Assembly (NCBI GenBank): GCA_903813345.2
Contig: CAIIXF020000010.1
Coordinates: forward strand, 28,172,425-28,236,424
DNA length: 64,000 nucleotides
From: Owenia fusiformis
Lineage: Eukaryota > Annelida > Polychaeta > Sabellida > Oweniidae
Reading direction: 5' to 3'
Of the stretch, positions 26,718 through 38,472 are shown piece by piece. Both the position numbers and the translations under genes were made by a program. A model generated the notes under the pieces. It was not told where the DNA came from and did no database searches. It saw only the letters and a program-made list of their open reading frames with translations. The stretch's first letter is position 1; each line of letters starts with the position of its first letter.

Positions 26718-28317
26718 CATCTTTACCACTATCACAATTGACAGAAAAACTGACCATATTAGAAGGCAGATTTAGTGCAAGAAGAGTATGTGAGTATTTA
26801 AATCAACTAAACCATGTCTTGCATATTACATGAATTAACATGTTAGTATTACATATTATACTCCCACACCCCTACCCCTCCCTGTGTGTTCATGTATGCA
26901 AACATAATGACATTAAGATGTTCTTTGCTCTGGTGGCTCGTTGCCTAATGTTACAGTCTAATGCACAGATTAGCAACTCTAATCTAGCCACACACATACC
27001 ATAGATGTAGTTACTATATTGACATACATGTACTTATGCATACCCTGGGACCTACGTGCTAATAGCTATTACTAACCTCTAACTGAGATGGATAATTTTA
27101 CAGATCTGGTACAGGTAGGATCTTGTTTAACATAAAAATAGCCAATTTTGTTCAACCAAAACTGATAGGGTAAGGCTAGATCAAGGGTCTCCTCGTATTC
27201 AAAGAAGGTACATGAAGCTCACTTTTGAGACACTTTACCAAAGTTTTGAAAAGGGTAATTTCTGAACTGTTGCTGATATTAAACACATCACCTGTCAATG
27301 ATTATGTAAGACTACATCCCTGTGGATTGGTGAAATATGAAGTTTGCATGTAGCTCGAAATATCCAACTATTTTTTAGGCTATCAAACTTGTCAATTTTG
27401 ACATTTATTGCTGTGTTGAAGGGGTTAGATAATAGATTACAGTAAACCAGTATGACTGATCAACATTTCATATGGATGGATACTCAGCAAACGGTACCTT
27501 CTTGCATAATCAATGTCAGGCCCCAGTACATTAGGTTGAAGCTCTCTTTTAAAGAACCAAAATGGAATTATTAGAAAGGGTACATTAAAAGGACCAATGC
27601 AATATTTGAAGTACAAATTATCAAAAATAAGTACTGAATTTGGAACAATTTTTTGGATCACCCTGTATATCTTCAAAATGAAACTAATTAATTTATAAGC
27701 ATTCAACCTATAATATGATTTCATAGTACTGTATTGTTATCTTTAAATCTGGTGACTTCACCTTATTGACAAATGACCTCACTAACAAACAAATCAAAAT
27801 GAAAGTAAACAATGCATCCAAGGGGGAGGGGGATTCAGAAATACAAAACTCACTCGAAAAAATTAATAGAAAAAAAACTAACGCTGCACAAATTAAGGAT
27901 ATTCTTCTGATTTAAAGAGTTTACCAAAAATCCTCATCAACTGGCCACTCTTCACTCTGACTCTTAAAGATTATCTTAACAGTCAATATCTTCACTTTCA
28001 TTTACTTTTCAATTAGCAAAGGTTAGCAGAAAATGTAGTCTCATAATTTTGGGTGAATTAATATCACAATAGGTTCACAAAACTAGATTCTGATTCTTAA
28101 AGAGTGGTGAGTAAGTGAACCTCTTTCAAAGGGTTAATTGTCTTATCTTGCAAGGTCAAATGTGAAGCACACCTGAAGTATATCACCACTCTGACAGAGA
28201 GCCTTTATCTTCATTAGAAGTACAAAAATAACCTTTACCTCATGTCAAAAATGGATAGTTAAATACTGTTTCTTTTTGAAGAAGATCAAATAGCTACTTG
28301 TACTTGTCAAATAAGTA

Positions 28318-28446
28318 CAACAAAATGCCAAATGTTACAAAATATTAAAGACAAAATGCGAAATGCAACAAAATGCCAAATGTTACAAAATATTGAATGT
28401 AACAAAATGCGAAATGCAACAAAATGCCAAATGCAACTAAATGCAC
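28318..28446. repeat. Nested tandem repeat (ACAAAATGCCAAATG type)
   Basis: Words of the form ACAAAATGCSAAATG recur about every 16-19 bp and are grouped into a roughly 51-bp higher unit that includes TTACAAAATATT. About two and a half higher units are present. Confidence 0.75.
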
Positions 28447-28768
28447 CAATAAACTGTTACAAATAAAATGCAGTTAATATGCAACACATACAATGAACGA
28501 TCTTGCTTTTCTAAATCAAAGATGTTTACCTTATCTGCAAAGTTTATAACATCCACTGGTATATCAGAGATTTTGATTTATAATCCTATTCAACGCCAAT
28601 CATGCTTCTGTCTACCAACACTATATTTAAGTAATCCAGTCTAATTCTAAATACACGGATACAGTGATTTAATCCTCGATGTCAATTAACCGGAACTTGA
28701 TTCTGCTACAAGGATAACGTATAATTTCACCTAGATCCAAGATATCTAACTCAAGAAATGAGTTTCAC

Positions 28769-28913
28769 TTTATATACCTGGTGCTGGCTGTATGTTAGTT
28801 GTGTACACAAGGTCTTACAATTCAATACTACGCTAAGTTTACATAGAGCTATCTTTACACACACTCTTAACAGCCTTATGCCCCGTGGCTAGAGCAAGCT
28901 TTAATGTGATTGG
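28769..28913 (-). promoter_or_regulatory. Candidate promoter / 5' UTR exon end of semaphorin
   Basis: On the minus strand a CCAAT box (28909-28913) lies about 135 bases before the sequence CAGCACCAG|GTATATAAAG. That sequence can be read either as a 5' splice donor ending a non-coding exon at 28778 or as a TATA box (TATATAAAG, about 28776-28768). Either reading would start a leftward transcript that reaches the acceptor at 24006. Local GC is above that of the surroundings. No coding potential is claimed. The choice between donor and TATA cannot be settled by eye. Confidence 0.3.
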
Positions 28914-29479
28914 TCAGGCTTACTGATAAACAAAGTCATGTGACCATCGTAATGGGTCAGGGAGCTTTATGGTCAATATACAACTTTCTGTATAACTGAC
29001 ATTTGAGATTTATGTTAAACTATGAACTTGTATTTGGTTTATGTTGAGAATTCTAAAAAATACTAGCCTATGTTTAAAATGAAAATGTTCCATGTAAAAT
29101 CACGATATTTGTAATCATTTCAACGTTAAGTATATCCAGGGGTCTAGTGTATCAAGAAGTAGTTTGTAAGAGTTACAAACTCTCTTGAAAACAATACCTG
29201 ATATGAAATATAAAGTTGATGAATTCAAAGCTGATGATTTTACAATGATCAAAGTATCAAAATATATATAAAGAAACATTCTTAAACATAAAGAAGTATA
29301 GAAATATCCAAATGACATCATTCATAAATCAAAGAAATGCAGGAGCTGTATTCATATAGCATTAACATGCAAATTATCATAAGCACTGCAAGTAAAAATA
29401 GATCTGCAAATGCAATTTCTTTCATTGATGTTGTAAGATCTAGGAGGCAAAAGCGGCAACTAAGAGAGGTGAAATATAA

Positions 29480-29767
29480 AAAGCAACTAATGCTGTGCAG
29501 GGATATCAGGCTGCAAACCCCTGGCAAGATGAACAATATAACAGAATAGGAACACATTGGAAAAAACAATTTAAAAAGCTTCAAGATTTTTTCTGTTCTC
29601 TATATGAGTCCCTCCTGTGTTTCACTAAAAAACTCCCAATTTATTTTTCTAACATATTGCTTATGTGTATAGCTGGTTTTGCAAAGTTACTGGTTTTGAT
29701 AGCTGTTTGGATGACCTTTATTCTTAAGTTGCCATTTATACTTGCCATTTATCTTAGCATAGTATAG
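29480..29767 (+). CDS. Possible terminal exon of an unidentified membrane protein
   Basis: The open frame ends at TAG (29765-29767). It encodes GYQAANPWQDEQYNRIGTHW, a Lys/Phe-rich linker, and two hydrophobic segments (ILLMCIAGFAKLLVLIAVWM and a final FILKLPFILAIYLSIV). A poly(A) signal AATAAA lies about 175 bases downstream (29943). There is no in-frame ATG near the start. A possible acceptor is GCTGTGCAG|GGATATC at 29500, preceded by a branch-point-like CTAAT but with little pyrimidine tract. An overlapping upstream frame (29337-29549, Lys/Arg-rich) is one base out of register, so a frameshifted pseudogene is an alternative. I recognise no family. Confidence 0.3.
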   Translation, partial: KATNAVQGYQAANPWQDEQYNRIGTHWKKQFKKLQDFFCSLYESLLCFTKKLPIYFSNILLMCIAGFAKLLVLIAVWMTFILKLPFILAIYLSIV

Positions 29768-29942
29768 TAGACAGATTGCTTCTTTATTTCATAAATCCAA
29801 TTTTAACATTTCGAAACCTTAAGATTCTATTAGTTGTAATGTTTAAACAAAATATACAAGCACAGAGCCAATTTGGAACAGTGACCTTAAAGCCATGTTA
29901 GTATATATTTCTGTAAGACAAAACCAAAACAATCAGTTAGAA

Positions 29943-29948
29943 ATAAAG
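29943..29948 (+). terminator. Poly(A) signal candidate
   Basis: A canonical AATAAA lies about 175 bases after the stop of the frame at 29480-29767, followed by T-rich sequence. Confidence 0.35.
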
Positions 29949-29949
29949 C

Positions 29950-32900
29950 AATGTTTATTTTAATATTCAGTTGATTTTGGCAGTTTTCAAAGAGGTTTAG
30001 ACCATTGCCAAGAATTTAAAAATTCGCGAGAAAATGTCTAGACCATAACTTTACAAATGCTTAAAAACAATTCATATCAAAATTCTAAAAGTTGTGTGAG
30101 AGAACTTTTCGACCCATTTGCTATAAACTGTATCCATAAAAACAAATTAGATCAGTGTCTAAAAAGTATCAAAAGTTTTGAAAAAATATATTAATCTTGC
30201 TATATATATTACTATAGCTGCTGAGACAGACAATAGCAGGTGGTGTTGCTATGGTAACCATTCCTTGCTAGTTTCAATGATCAATTGCTTTCATTTAAAA
30301 AAGAACATTTCGGTTAATTTAAAAATGTGCAATTATAAAATATCACACATACAATGAAAAGATAGCACTGCAAAGTCAATAAATACTTTTCATTGCACAA
30401 GACGAAAATCATGACATAGATCTTCCTGGACCCAAAGATAAGATGCAATGTTTAGAGAATTTTATTAACAAGGGACTGTTTAATACATGGGACTTGGCTG
30501 ACTTGTAAAGAAACCACAGGCATCTGGGCACACTCCAAAGGCTGGATCATTGGCACCTGTCCCAGAGTCTAGATCTGACCCACAAAAACACACTGACCAT
30601 TCCCCTTGCAGATAATGGGACATTCTCCCTTGCAGAGATTGGGGCATATATCAAATTGAATGTACAAAAATGAGCCTATGCTGCACTTGCTGTGTTCATC
30701 TGACACCATGTCAAAGTCATAAATGTGCAAATTAACAACTATCTGGAACTACCGGACCATTTCATAGTTTAGGCTTGGTTGATCAATGTTTCGGCTAAAA
30801 TGAAAAACAAATGTATAGAAGGAATTGGTGAGGTGATACACACACTAGCTGTGCTGTAAACGTACTGATTAAAACAATATTCATTGAAATGCTTGCAAAT
30901 ATATGTGCAGAAATATTGTGGATAAATTTGAGGCTATATTTTTACTTCTACCTTGACTTGACTTGAGATTTCAACAAGTTGATTTTCTGAAGCTAAAATG
31001 AAGCTGACATATCTGACATATTATTCAATATAACTGATTATATGATTGGCTGTAAATTGATCAAATGTAAAAGTAGAACTCTGCATGCATCATTATTCTA
31101 GATTAACATGTCTAGCCCCCTTGTCTCAGCATCTCTCTAGGCTCCAAGTGACCAGCATCTTCTAATGCATCTTTACAGCATCACTGGTCCAGATGCACTG
31201 CATGACATCTGGATTTCAAGGTGGTCATTTCCAAATAAGGAACATTTGATGAAGTTAAAGGAATGCTTCACTAAAAATTATCAATTGTTCAAGTCAAGTT
31301 CAACTTCTTGTAAACTGTAAACCATTGTTCAAATTCCCCAAATTGTAGGTGTTTTAAACCTTTTTTGATTTTGGAATATAATTTAAATGTGAACTTTTTG
31401 TTTGGGTATGTCTAGGGATTATAAACAAAAAGTCTCATTAACTAACTTTTCATGATCCTTTTAGCATTTGATAGGGACACATTGTTCCAAATCCCGATGG
31501 TAAATCAAGGGATTAATGGGATAAGGACCTTATTAATGGATTTATTTGGAATCATCTGTGTTTGAATTTTGCTCATTTGGTGACCACTTGAATCAATATA
31601 CATAGAGACACCTGGTTGATGGCGAAAACAAATTTGTGAACCACCTTTGAAATGAAACCATGCATGCATCTTTTATATAGTTTTTCATATTTTAGCAGAA
31701 AATTAGCAAGGATTATAGCATTAGCATTATGCATGGCATATTTAGGAGCTGTACATTCTACTTGAAGTCTAATACAGATTTTGACATGCATTGTTACAAT
31801 ATAAAATCATGAATATGTGTGAACATATTGATTTTTAAATATGGAATTACACACTGCTTGCTTAATTCTATTATATTTTGTTTCATATATAATGCTAAGT
31901 ATATTAGTGTGGCTTTGACAAAATATCAAAATATATGGCATTAATGTGAGACCTTTAAATGGCTTAAAAGGTAATTTCGAGTTCATAATGGTAAAGTTAC
32001 TCGCTTGTACATATGCAATATTAGAATAATATTGTGTGCGTTTAGGATAACATCCTTTCTGAGATAGGATGAACATCCTTTAGATAAAATCACCTTTGGC
32101 TATTTCCTATTTCTAATGACCTAATTATTATTATCAATCGAATAATTATAATTGCAATCAAGCAATCAAAACGGACAAGTCCCCCATACCTGCTTACGAG
32201 AAAATACCATTAAATATAATGGTAGAAAAAGGGAAATTTTTACATGGCTTCAAAAACGTAACGTTAAAAATGTTAACTCAATTATTAATATTTGATTATT
32301 CAATTTGTTAAGAATAAGAAATTAGATACTGTTTGCCACAAATGGTCTGCCTTCGAGGGATTTATACTTCTTGACATCCATGATTCTACCTATCTTTCCT
32401 AATATTTAACATTAACATCAGCTGAACAAACTACATAAATACAAAATTATACAGTAGAAAATCCTGATCAAGGTTGAAAATTGAATACAGTATTGAAAAC
32501 CAGCCAATGAAATTGAATGCTCAGGCCCTTTAAATTTTCCGTTCAACTTTCCATTAAAAATTCATGCATTTCTAGTTCATGAACATAATTCAAATTTACT
32601 CACCGATATCTCTTCATATACAGTATCACGAATATCTTAAATCCACGACCTAAACTGTTAAATCCATTGATATATCCCAGAAATGTTCATGAGCAGCTTT
32701 CTGTTCTCTACAGTTGTAAATACTCAGTCGCGAACTGGCAATGGATGTTATTAATGTATCCCATAATGCATCAGAATACACTGACAGACCCTTGCAAATT
32801 ATTCATTCAAATTGCATTTTTAGATAAATACATTCAAGAAATAATTTGTAACAAATGATTTTGATAATTTATCAAATTTAGAACTATTCTAGATCAAAAT

Positions 32901-33530
32901 CAAAAATAGAAACATCCTCATTTAAAAGATTATATAAAAAGTAATCTATAAGAAGTTAAAATATTTTAAGGGAAATGCAAAGGCTTATTCAGGTAACTGA
33001 AAGGGTCTTGCTTTTTACGATTTCAAATGAATTTAATATTTCATTTAATGTTTTAATGGACGAAGTGTGGTAAATTGCCAATCAAGGAATGTGATCAGAA
33101 AGAGGTTTAGGACCATTTTATATTTTCCCTGCAAAAAAGTCCGATTTTATAATCCAGTTCGTTTGACAAGGAAATATTTATTTAGAGCATTTATTGAGAA
33201 GGGATAACAAAACATGGGAAAACAAAATGCCCCGTCTGCCATCATGTTGACATTGATGTGGGACTTTTAATCCTATTTGGGGACAGTTAATCCTGTTAAA
33301 GACAATGGTGTCTGGTGAGCGATGCATATGATGCTAATAAACAGGACAATCATAGTGACAGTGACACCAGTTGACAATAGAGTCAGACAAAGGCATTACA
33401 AGTAAATTCTCACATTTTAAAATGAAAAATTAAGTAAAAATAATCTAGTCTAGTTATTTTTTAGAATAATCATGCTAAACAGCCTTTTGCAATCATTCTA
33501 AGACATAATTTATGTTTTATATGTCTCTGT
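29950..33530. other. Intergenic, no gene seen
   Basis: AT-rich sequence without recognisable exons. It contains one X-box-like RFX motif (30245-30258). The short open frames at 31573-31791, 31807-32076 and 32667-32858 have no domain support. Confidence 0.5.
30245..30258. promoter_or_regulatory. X-box-like RFX site
   Basis: GTTGCTATGGTAAC fits the RFX X-box consensus (GTNRCYATRGNAAC type). The identical 14-mer recurs at 34113-34126. RFX factors drive ciliary genes, but no adjacent ciliary gene is identified here. Confidence 0.35.
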
Positions 33531-33536
33531 ACAAAT

Positions 33537-33616
33537 ACCCTGCGTGCAGAGTCTAGTTAAACTACAGAAGACGAAGCTCTCTTTTAAGAAGTGAAGTCAA
33601 ACGAATGCATAGGGTA
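33537..33616 (-). mobile_element. 80-bp mini-transposon, ACCCT...AGGGTA family, copy 1
   Basis: The element begins ACCCTGCGTGCAGAGTCTAG and ends GAATGCATAGGGTA. It is flanked by the exact 10-bp direct repeat CTGTACAAAT (33527-33536 and 33617-33626). Terminal inverted repeats are ACCCT..GCA. The core AGACGAAGCTCTCTTTTAAG is the best conserved part across copies. The direct-repeat length suggests a Mutator-like origin. Confidence 0.85.
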
Positions 33617-34112
33617 CTGTACAAATGTATTGAGGGGAAAAGTAGCCTAAAAGTGGTTCTCTAAACTGGCGGGCATGGGGACCCTCCTCACATAAACTGA
33701 ACAACAGAAGAAAAACATAAATATAACAATCTCACATTACTGGGCATTATTTTTCTAAATAAGGGCCTCTAAATATTTGGAACTCGTTAAAAAGGCCCCA
33801 TTTTCAGATTTTTGGCTCGTGCTAAACTTGAACCAAGAGCATGGAAATAGCTCATAACATTAATTTCGTGATTATGTTTTCATTATTTTCGTTCATTTTG
33901 TTCAAATAAACAAAACATAACAGCAAGATAGCATCATGTTTTTGCACATGGTGTATCATTATTAACAGATGCCTACACAGTGCAGGTCCTAGATTTTAAA
34001 TCATTTCCACGAGTGTTTACACTAAAATAATGACTCTGGATCAAATTATTGGTGGACCTAGGATAATGTTACCATGGCGATTGCTTTGACAAGATTGAGA
34101 AGACGGCTGTGT

Positions 34113-34126
34113 GTTGCTATGGTAAC
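34113..34126. promoter_or_regulatory. X-box-like RFX site (second copy)
   Basis: The same 14-mer as at 30245, GTTGCTATGGTAAC. A related palindromic site GTTACCATGGCGAT lies about 45 bases upstream. Confidence 0.35.
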
Positions 34127-34387
34127 CGAAACTGACAGCTGTAGTCAAGTTACTGTTTACTTCCAAGGTTTGTTCTTGTTCGGATTAATTGGTAATGGTC
34201 AGTTCTGGATTGAATTGCTAATTTTATTTTTTTAGTTAATATATGCAAAGTTAGATTTAGCATAAATGTCCAATGAACCAAATGGTTGAGGACGAATATG
34301 AAACGCATCTGATCTTATTCTATCCTTCACTACAGAACAAAAACAGCATAACGCACAAGTTCCTTAAAACGGAAATATAGAAATATC

Positions 34388-34420
34388 ATTTGATTGCTAT
34401 TCAATTTATAGCAATCAAAT
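34388..34420. repeat. 13-bp perfect hairpin
   Basis: ATTTGATTGCTAT and its exact reverse complement flank a 7-base loop (TCAATTT). It has no coding context and no U-run, so no terminator role is claimed. Confidence 0.75.
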
Positions 34421-35516
34421 TAATTTAATAATACTTATCAATGTCACACTTACAGAGGTAACAATTACAGGGATTGACAGGTGATTATCCAGGTAAATAT
34501 TGATCCATCCTCAGGTAGATAATTGAGGATCATTTCTTTGAAGTACCAATTCCATTCCTTTAATTAAAGACTTATCTTCAGATAATACACAAGTGTGTGT
34601 GAAATTATCTATTTGGATAGAAGGAAACAAGGATATGAATATGTGCCCATCTGGTGTAAATAAATAGTTTACCAAACGCATTCGAACATGTTTGATTGGT
34701 TGGTATTGATTGATTGATTTCGTCCTCTAATCTGCTTGATTGTTTGGTGGTTGTTTGAATTATTCAAAGTTTAGAAATTAAGAACGAGTTAGGCGAGGAC
34801 ACTAGTCACTACGCTATTCCCATAGTAGTGTCCTTTTGTATTTTTTTAAAAAAAGGAATGCGAACAGTGAATCTTTAGAAGAGACCATTCATAGAAAAGA
34901 TAATTACATCCTTGAAAATAATATGTTAATAAAGAATACTTGAAGTGTTTTGTTATTTTGAAGCGATCTGCATAATTCTAGGTTTATATGACAGAGGGGG
35001 GTGCTGATGTGGTTAAAAGATGTCTCAACTATGACCAAATACGTCAATTTCCATCAGAACATCACGTTCTGAATTACAAAGCTGTATAATATATTAACTG
35101 TTTATTAGTGCCTAGGTATTCATCAACCACTGACTCTGTTATTAAACACCCTAAAGAGTTCATGCTTTCTATAAAATAACTAATATAAGAGGTTTCCCAA
35201 GGACGCAAAACAGGATTTTTATTTTTTAAAGTTTGTTCCCATTGAAGTTGACCAAACAAAGGTTTTCTATAGTCCCCCTTAACCCATTGATAGCCCTGTA
35301 TAAGAATCATGTATCCTGAAAAACTTTTTATAAGTTATTTTATGTAGAAATAAAATGAAAAAGTTCGCAGGTAACTTGTTTTTATGTTTTTAAAAGAAAA
35401 AAATGTATGCAAACATATTAAAATAGGTTTACTTTATTTGGACGGTCCATCGAGCACACGGATATCGTTTTCAAAATATTTCAATCGCACTTAGGAAATG
35501 TGTTTGTGTATAGCTT

Positions 35517-35911
35517 TCAATGGAAATATCAAAAAGTAATTTTGTTTTGACGACAGGCCTCAGATCGTATGCGAATCGCGTGCTATTCGTGAATAAGCGA
35601 AGCAGGGAAAGTGCTTGAGAAATCGATAGATTTTTAAAAAAGGTCAAATGGCACATGTCAGTGAATTTCACTTACCTTTTATTAGTAGCTTGTATTGTAT
35701 TAACATTCCGCCATAGGACAACGTGTAAACGTATACAACATTAAAAGAAAAAAAGCTTAAATGCAATCCCTACCCCGTAGTGTGTTTTGGGTATTATTGC
35801 TGATATTGAAATATTTAAAAAGTAATTTTGTTTTGACGAGTGCCAGAAACGTACGCAAATCGCGTGCTAAGAGTAAGTAAATGAGGTTGTATTAGAAAAT
35901 GAGAAATTTCT
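35517..35911. repeat. Direct repeat, about 100 bp, spaced about 288 bp
   Basis: AAAAAGTAATTTTGTTTTGA followed by CGA...GTAYGCRAATCGCGTGCTA occurs at about 35531-35587 and about 35819-35873, with flanking similarity. It may be an old tandem duplication or two copies of one element. Confidence 0.6.
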
Positions 35912-36073
35912 TGAAAATCAAATGTATTAAAGAATGCACAGGTGCATTTCAGGTATTATACATTGGGTATTTTGGATAATAGGGGCTATGAACTCCGGAT
36001 CGAACTTAGCGAATTGCTTCATCATCTGGTGCAGGAAGGCAAACAAAATTTGGATGCATGCATGGATGTAGTC

Positions 36074-36115
36074 TTGCTTCAAGACTGCGGACCCCCCCCC
36101 CTCCCCCCGCCCCCA
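36074..36115 (+). mobile_element. TAGTCTTGCTTCAAGAC family, left end only
   Basis: The end sequence TAGTCTTGCTTCAAGACTG is followed by a C-rich run. No matching right end follows, so it is truncated. Confidence 0.5.
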
Positions 36116-36443
36116 TTTACTTCACCAACATATCACATCACATTGTGGAGAGGTTTAACTTTTGAGTTGGGGGGTTCTCAAAGCGTCTAATATCTACATG
36201 TATATTTGTGTTGTGTCGAAATGAAATACAATCTATTAATATATTGTCCATTTGATCTAACTGCCATCTTTAAAAGAATCAGTAAACAGGTATCTGGAGT
36301 CCATTCTCATTCGATTGATCACGTCCCACGTCCCCAGCTCATGGAATAAATTGAAATACCCTTGGACTAAGGATGCTCTTGTCTCCCCTCCCAAAGTTCT
36401 CTACAAGTTGTAAGGCGTATCGCGTAACCTCCCTTACTTCATT

Positions 36444-36520
36444 ACCCTTTGCATTCGATTGACTTCACTTCTTAAAAGAGAGCTTCGTCTTCTAGTTAAC
36501 TAGACTCTGCACGCAGGGTA
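36444..36520 (+). mobile_element. 77-bp mini-transposon, ACCCT...AGGGTA family, copy 2
   Basis: It runs from ACCCTTTGCATTCGATTGAC to ACTCTGCACGCAGGGTA and is flanked by the exact 10-bp direct repeat TTACTTCATT (36434-36443 and 36521-36530). It is in reverse orientation to copy 1 and has the same conserved core. Confidence 0.88.
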
Positions 36521-37203
36521 TTACTTCATTATTTTGAGTAGCCAATGGGAATTCAGTGTCATTTTTTCAGTTGTTCCAACCTCTGTTTAGAACCGGTGGA
36601 AACGATAGTGCAAAATCTCCAGTATTAAATCTTTAGAATGATAAAAACAAAGATTAATGCTTTCACGTTAATGACGCCGTACACGAGGGACGCAATCACG
36701 TCATTCTTTGGGGCCGAACCGACCTTTCACTGGCTCAGATCCAAGAGAACCTTTGCTGGATTTCACCGATTGTGTACTTTACTGGGAGATAAGATATCTA
36801 CACCTCTCAACCATGTTACGTAAGAAGATACCCAGACCGTAATCATCTTAAATATTGATCGTCTGTTTATTTCCAAATGAAATTCTTCTAATTCCAATGG
36901 TTGACGCTTTTATTTTTCGATGATAACTTTGTTATATCTAGGTTATATAATGTCTTAGATTATTCGAAATTGGCTATTTCAATAACTGAGTCAGTCAATA
37001 GGAAAAAGCCCACTCTTAGTCAAAATTTGCCATGAGCCCAATTTTTCTTTGGGGGAACTACCCACACGAGGGCCCAGTCCATTTTCATATACTAGTACGC
37101 GTTGTATTTGTTAACAAGAATAGAGTCAGTTACGTATCATAATAACTTACATTGTAACTAACAACTTATTTACTGAATTATGTCCTGTGCCCCGGCCCGT
37201 GTT

Positions 37204-37275
37204 ACCCCTCGTGAAGAGTCTAGTTTTAAACGACGAATGCTCTCTTTTAAGAAGCAAAGTCGAACGAATGTAGCC
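37204..37275 (-). mobile_element. ACCCT...AGGGTA family, diverged copy
   Basis: The core GAGTCTAG...GACGAATGCTCTCTTTTAAG and the tail AAAGTCGAACGAATG are recognisable. The ends are worn and no target duplication is clear. Confidence 0.6.
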
Positions 37276-37670
37276 CCATGGATGGGTAGTCACGTTTTGC
37301 TGCAGATTTGTACTAATATAGTTTCTGCCTTATATGCAGGACTATTCTTCCACATACGTTTCACATTCATCACCAAAAGTAATTAACCCTCACTTAAGTG
37401 ATGATTTATGTCATCCTATCTGTCAGTGCCATCTCCATAGGAACGCACAACAACCAGATGGTCATACAGAAAATATCTGGATGGGTGACTCCTGCACCAG
37501 CCCTGCAAAAGCTGAGTCTAGAACTCATACGCTCCTAAAAATGTGAATTATAAAATATTTGCAGATATCGGGGGAGTCCCAAGGGCACGGGCCCCAAATT
37601 TTGTGGTAATTTCTTGTTTTGCCTCCCCCAATTCCTCGTCAATTCCCAAGATCTTCATTGGGAAAAAGGG

Positions 37671-37720
37671 TGATGACGCTCTCTTTTAAAGAAGCAAGTC
37701 AAACTCTTGCAAAGGTGTGA
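37671..37720 (-). mobile_element. ACCCT...AGGGTA family, partial copy
   Basis: It keeps GACGCTCTCTTTTAAAGAAG and AAGTCAAACTCTTGCAAAGG. The other end is missing. Confidence 0.5.
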
Positions 37721-38029
37721 CAAACCCAAAAAATTATTTTGTTTCAAATGTCTAATGTTTTTGTTTCAAATTTCTAATTGGAGTAATTAGCGAAAATACC
37801 TATACGTTATTTTCCTCTGCCAGTCATTTTTGCTTTTTTACTAAGTTTATGTCGCCATTTCTTCATATGATTGACGATATCATCGAAAAAATGGCTCTCG
37901 ATTATAAACAGCTTACCTTCGTCATGGAAACAATGTACGAAATGTGACATGGGTCTTCACGAGAAGTGACGTACTAATTCGTCATGGCAACCGAGAATTC
38001 GTCATTTTAACAATAGGAGACAGACATGT

Positions 38030-38469
38030 CACAACAATGGAGCAATACAAATGGAGTTTTCATTCCCATGGTGATTTTTTTCCAACTTCAAACATTCAAA
38101 CTTGATTCTCAGTTGCCTGGCGTGGATCAATTTAGTAGTAATATTACTCATTTTTGAAGACAAGAACTGCCAAGGAATCTTAGATATCACCATAATATCC
38201 GTAGTGTGCATCTTTTAACGAAATACTTGGTCCAAAGAGAGCCTTATAGAAATATTTTTACTAAAATGTTCCGCGACAGCCGCAACGGAGGATCGAGTTG
38301 AATAATCTGATAATGACTGCCAATCCTCTTTGGTACAAACCGAGAACTCATCGAAGAATTTGTATGGGGAAATGGAAATCGTCAATAACAAAGATTTAAT
38401 TCTCTGCTCCCTATAAATCAGATACCATTGTTCAATCTTATACAATAGACAGAGGACAATCTTATACAA
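38030..38469 (-). CDS. Two abutting short open frames, unidentified (doubtful)
   Basis: Minus-strand frames 38215-38469 and 38029-38211 are separated by a single stop. The first includes SVCTKEDWQSLSDYSTRSSV, which is protein-like. Sequence to the right (38570-38640) carries a CRE-like TGACGTAA and a GCCATGG palindromic site, so a promoter for a leftward transcript is possible. No family is recognised and no splice sites are clear. Confidence 0.15.
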
Positions 38470-38472
38470 TAA
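38435..38472. repeat. Two-copy repeat CAATCTTATACAATA
   Basis: A 15-base word repeated in direct orientation with about 22-bp spacing. Confidence 0.6.

Larger units (their letters stand above)
23989..28768. other. 5' intronic region of semaphorin, no gene seen
   Basis: The interval between the signal-peptide exon and the putative first exon holds poly-C tracts, a TAGTCTTGC-family end near 26060, and a tandem repeat at 28318-28446. The open frames at 24322-24573, 24980-25306 and 27437-27724 show no domain or splice support. Confidence 0.5.

Noticed and set aside
26642-26833. Proline-rich open frame
   Set aside because: It is translation of a poly-C tract without splice or start support.
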